From the NCBI RefSeq assembly GCF_018130955.1, contig NZ_JAFCJM010000009.1:124001-188000 (forward strand): DNA of 64,000 nt. Reading direction: 5' to 3'. Made by a program: the position numbers and the translations under genes. This DNA is from Bradyrhizobium liaoningense (lineage in GTDB: Bacteria > Pseudomonadota > Alphaproteobacteria > Rhizobiales > Xanthobacteraceae). The notes beneath the pieces were generated by a model, which saw nothing but the letters and a program-made list of their open reading frames with translations, did no database searches and was not told the origin of the DNA. Every line of letters begins with the position of its first letter. Position 1 is the stretch's first letter. Positions 61,132 through 64,000 of the stretch are shown here, piece by piece.

Positions 61132-63366
61132 ATGAACAGCATGAATCACGATTTCCTCGCCGCCGATTCGCTCGAGGGGCGGCCCGTCAACCTGTCCCGT
61201 CGCAGCTTCGTCGGTGCATCGCTCGGCGCGCTGGTGCTCGGTGTGGCGCTGCCCGGCTCTCGCGCGCTTGCGCAGACGGCCGCCGCGGCCGCCAAAGCGG
61301 CGCCGCGCGTGTCCGCCTTCCTGGAGATCCGCGCCGATTCGAGCGTGCTCTTGCGCAGCCCCTTCATCGAAGGCGGCCAGGGCATCGCGACCGCGATGGC
61401 GCAGATCGTCGGCGAAGAGCTCGATGCGGACCCTGCGAGCTTCACCGTGGAATGTGCGCCGGCCGGATCCGACTATCGCATCATGAATGGCCAACGCTTC
61501 ACCGGCGGCAGCCGTTCGGTGCGGTCGAGCTATGAGACCATGCGGCGCATCGGCGCTTCCGCCCGGCAGATGCTGTTGCAGGCGGCCGCCAACCGCCTTC
61601 AGGTGCCGGTGGCGAGCCTCACGACGGAGCCGGGCCGCGTTCGGCACGCCGCGTCGAACCGCACGCTCGATTACGGCACGCTCGCCACGGATGCCGCCGC
61701 GCTGCCCGTGCCCGAGAGCGTGACCTTGCGCGACGAGAAGGATTTTCGCTGGATCGGCAAGCCGGTCGCGCGGCTTGACGCGCGCGACAAGTCGACCGGC
61801 AAGGCGGTCTATTCGATCGATATGCAGGTCGACGGCATGCTCCGCGCCGCGGTTCAGCACGCGCCGCGCCTGAGCCTCGAGCCCGGCGCCTTCGCCAACG
61901 AAGCAGAGGTGAAGGCGATGCCCGGCGTGCATTCGATTCACCGCCTGCCGGGTGCGGTGGCCGTTGTTGCGGATCGCTGGTGGCGTGCGCGCCGCGCGGT
62001 CGAGACGCTCAAGGTCACCTGGGACGAGCCGGTGTCGAGCGCGAGCCGCAAGATGCCGGCCGACTATTCGTCAGAGGGACGCAAAGCCCAGCTCGCCGCC
62101 GCGCCGGGACCCGGCGTGACCGCGGAGACGGTCGGTGACGCCGCAGCGGCGCTGAAGGGCGCGGCAAAGACGGTTACCGCAACCTATGACGCGCCGTATC
62201 TCGCGCATGGCCAGTTGGAGCCGCCCTCGGCGCTCGCGCGCTGGAACGACGACGGTACGCTCGATCTGTGGCTGCCCAACCAGGCACCCGAGATGTTCCA
62301 GGGATTGGCAGCCAAGGCCGCCGGGATTCCGCCCGAGAAGGTGAAGATTCATTCGCCCGTCCTCGGCGGGTTCTTCGGCCGGCATTTCATCTACGAGACG
62401 GCCAATCCGTTCCCGCAGGCGATCCTGCTGTCGAAGGCCGTCGGCCGTCCGGTCAAGCTGATCTGGAGCCGTGAGGAAGAGTTCTTGCGCGACGCGCTGC
62501 GGCCGATGGGCCTCGTGCGCTTCCGTGCCGGTCTCGATGCCAATGGAATGCCGGTGGCCTTCGATGCCGAAGCCGTTGGTGAAGGGCCGGTCGGCCGCTG
62601 GTTCGGCCGCAAGCCTGACGCCGCCGATTCATCGTCGGTCGAAGGCATCTCCGGAAAGCCATACGCTATTCCAAACCGCCGCGTCGCCCATGTCGTCGTC
62701 GACGATCCCGCCATCATCGGCTTCTGGCGCTCGGTCGGTCATTCCATGAACGACTTCTTCTACGAGACCTTCTTCGACGAGGTCGCCGACGCCGGCAAGC
62801 AGGATCCCTTCGAATTGCGGCTGCGCCTGTTGGCGGACAAGCCACGTCACAAGACGCTGCTCGAGGCGGTGGGCGAGCTCTCCGGCGGCTGGAAGCGCGG
62901 CCCGTTCACCGCGCCCGACGGCAGCAAGCGCGCGCGGGGCGTCGCAATGGCCTCGCCCTTCGGCAGCGAGGTCGCTACCATCGCCGAAGTGTCGCTGAAG
63001 AGCGGTGCGGTCGCGGTGCACGACGTCTGGGTTGCGATCGATCCGGGCCGCATCGTCAATCCCGGCATCATCGAGGCGCAGGTCAATTCGGCCGTCGCAC
63101 TCGGCCTGTCGTCGGCCCTGCTGGAGGAGGTGGTCTACGCGAAGGGCGTGCCGCAGGCGCGCAATTTCGACGGCTACCCGATCCTGCCGCCGGACCGCAT
63201 GCCGCGCGTCCACGTCCGCATCGTCGAAAGCGGCGCGCCGATGGGCGGCATCGGCGAGCCCGGCCTGCCCGGCGTGCCGCCGGCCGTCGTCAACGCCGTT
63301 GCCGCGCTGACGGGGCAACGTGTTCGCAGCCTGCCGTTGTCGAAAATGAAGTTCGGGGATACGTAG
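61132..63366 (+). CDS. Molybdopterin hydroxylase large subunit, IorB-like, Tat-exported
   Basis: 744 residues from ATG 61132 with AGGGGAGCG ahead. A Tat signal (SRRSFVGASLGALVLGVALP, residues about 23-42) directs a folded, cofactor-loaded enzyme to the periplasm. The body is the xanthine dehydrogenase-type Mo subunit in IorB order: GMLRAAVQHAPRLS, then VGFxxS-type FWRSVGHSMNDFF, and the active-site Glu in MGGIGEPGLPGVPPAV near the C-terminus. Only the large subunit has the Tat signal, so the small one is probably carried along. No FAD subunit, cytochrome or XdhC-like gene is visible. Substrate may be an aldehyde or N-heterocycle. Confidence 0.92.
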   Translation: MNSMNHDFLAADSLEGRPVNLSRRSFVGASLGALVLGVALPGSRALAQTAAAAAKAAPRVSAFLEIRADSSVLLRSPFIEGGQGIATAMAQIVGEELDADPASFTVECAPAGSDYRIMNGQRFTGGSRSVRSSYETMRRIGASARQMLLQAAANRLQVPVASLTTEPGRVRHAASNRTLDYGTLATDAAALPVPESVTLRDEKDFRWIGKPVARLDARDKSTGKAVYSIDMQVDGMLRAAVQHAPRLSLEPGAFANEAEVKAMPGVHSIHRLPGAVAVVADRWWRARRAVETLKVTWDEPVSSASRKMPADYSSEGRKAQLAAAPGPGVTAETVGDAAAALKGAAKTVTATYDAPYLAHGQLEPPSALARWNDDGTLDLWLPNQAPEMFQGLAAKAAGIPPEKVKIHSPVLGGFFGRHFIYETANPFPQAILLSKAVGRPVKLIWSREEEFLRDALRPMGLVRFRAGLDANGMPVAFDAEAVGEGPVGRWFGRKPDAADSSSVEGISGKPYAIPNRRVAHVVVDDPAIIGFWRSVGHSMNDFFYETFFDEVADAGKQDPFELRLRLLADKPRHKTLLEAVGELSGGWKRGPFTAPDGSKRARGVAMASPFGSEVATIAEVSLKSGAVAVHDVWVAIDPGRIVNPGIIEAQVNSAVALGLSSALLEEVVYAKGVPQARNFDGYPILPPDRMPRVHVRIVESGAPMGGIGEPGLPGVPPAVVNAVAALTGQRVRSLPLSKMKFGDT

Positions 63367-63389
63367 CGCGCGGAGGAACTCCCTTCTCA

Positions 63390-63437
63390 CCTCGCCCCGC
63401 TTGCGAGGCGAGGGGGCACACCGAGTGCGGGGTGTGC
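63390..63437. terminator. Convergent-gene terminator with two hairpins (type C related)
   Basis: A 7-bp stem CCTCGCC (63390-63396) with GGCGAGG (63407-63413), and a second GCACACC (63416-63422) with GGTGTGC (63431-63437), lie between the converging IorB-like and amidase genes. They probably stop transcription from both sides; T runs are weak. Confidence 0.55.
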
Positions 63438-63443
63438 GGGTCT

Positions 63444-64000
63444 CTACGCCTTAACCCGCGGATCGATCGGCGTTGTGCCGCGCACGCCCAAAATGTCTTC
63501 CAGCACCTTCGCGCCGGCGAGCACCTTGGCATCGCCGCGCGGCGCCGCCACGATCTGCACGCCGACCGGCAGGCCGGATGCGGTGAAGCCGCAGGGCAGC
63601 GACAGCACGGGGCAGCAGACCAGGGTGAGCGCGTAGACGATGCCCAGCCACTCGATGTAGTTCTCGAACTGCTTGCCTGCGCATTCCGCAACGTAGCGGT
63701 TCTCGATCGGGAAGGGCGGCACAATGGTCGTGGGCGTCAGGAGAAGATCGTAGGTCTTGAAGAACTCGACGGTTCGTGCAGTCATCGCGACGCGCTGCGC
63801 CTCGGCGCGCGTGATCTGGTCGACGGTGAGTTTCAACCCTTCCTCGATGTTCCAGATCACCTCGGGCTTCAGCAGGTCGCGCTTCTCGCGTAGCAGTTTC
63901 GCCTTGCTCATCGCAAAGTCGAGCGCGCGCAACACGTGGAAGCACTCGTGCGCCTCGCGCAGATCCGGGTGCGCTTCCTCGACGATCACGCCCGCTTCCG
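63444..64000 (-). CDS. Amidase family protein, C-terminal part (truncated by window end)
   Basis: The frame runs past 64000, so at least 185 residues are visible with no start. The segment LRALDFAMSKAKLLREKRDLL, then YDLLLTPTTIVPPFPIE, WLGIVYALTLVCCPVLSLPCGF and GLPVGVQIVAAP is the typical C-terminal third of amidase-signature enzymes. The Ser-Ser-Lys catalytic part lies outside the window. It would hydrolyse an amide; its substrate cannot be said. The gene is convergent with the molybdenum hydroxylase. Confidence 0.85.
   Translation of the reverse strand, partial: EAGVIVEEAHPDLREAHECFHVLRALDFAMSKAKLLREKRDLLKPEVIWNIEEGLKLTVDQITRAEAQRVAMTARTVEFFKTYDLLLTPTTIVPPFPIENRYVAECAGKQFENYIEWLGIVYALTLVCCPVLSLPCGFTASGLPVGVQIVAAPRGDAKVLAGAKVLEDILGVRGTTPIDPRVKA

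Overview
The window looks like a chromosomal segment of a high-GC alphaproteobacterium, most probably Bradyrhizobium or a close relative (Rhodopseudomonas, Afipia). The evidence is very high third-position GC, a CYP102-type P450-reductase fusion next to a class III PHA synthase and a phasin, a full paaXABCDE-I-K set, an Aap-type amino acid transporter, a DUF6489 protein, and dispersed palindromic repeats of a kind I associate with Bradyrhizobium. This is recognition from memory of families; no search was run. I see no rRNA, tRNA, CRISPR array, prophage or insertion sequence.

Layout. (1) 1-3309: end of an RND adaptor gene, an RND efflux pump and a strong terminator. (2) 3429-7776: a sensor kinase, a single-domain response regulator and a response regulator fused to an adenylate cyclase, translationally coupled. 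A CnbZ/RidA-like deaminase candidate and a second cyclase (cyclase-TolB-TPR) follow. (3) 10620-24355, all minus strand: two complete five-part oligopeptide ABC transporters flanking a gamma-glutamyltransferase-like enzyme and a DUF1028 protein, probably a gamma-glutamyl peptide uptake and processing unit. (4) 24748-39420: a lipid, storage-polymer and hydrolase region (DUF6489, alpha/beta hydrolases, wax ester synthase/DGAT, epoxide hydrolase, CYP102 fusion, small PhaE-like protein, PhaC, GNAT, phasin, DUF445). (5) 39505-46080: phenylacetate catabolism (paaX, paaABCDE, paaI, paaK) with a candidate PaaX operator before paaA. (6) 46145-50136: an MDR oxidoreductase, a YeeE-type sulfur transporter, a hydrolase-OsmC fusion and a sulfite-oxidase-fold enzyme. 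(7) 50212-52511: cytochrome P450 and 3Fe-4S ferredoxin, divergent from a TetR regulator. (8) 52508-58955: an Asp/Glu-racemase-like protein and an Aap-type amino acid system (binding protein, class III aminotransferase, RpiR regulator, two permeases) with no ATPase gene. (9) 59054-64000: a secreted PHB depolymerase-like esterase, a two-subunit molybdenum hydroxylase and a partial amidase.

How the parts work together. Regions 3 and 8 import peptides and amino acids. Region 4 makes and coats carbon stores and modifies fatty acids, and the depolymerase-like protein at 59054 could release hydroxybutyrate from external polymer. Region 5 feeds aromatic carbon to acetyl-CoA and succinyl-CoA, although the later paa genes (paaF, G, H, J, Z) are not in the window. 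The most system-like and least explained unit is the two-transporter / GGT / DUF1028 island.

Starts were corrected by ribosome-binding site, family N-terminus and overlap with the upstream stop. Many long antisense reading frames exist because of GC-biased codon use and were left out.
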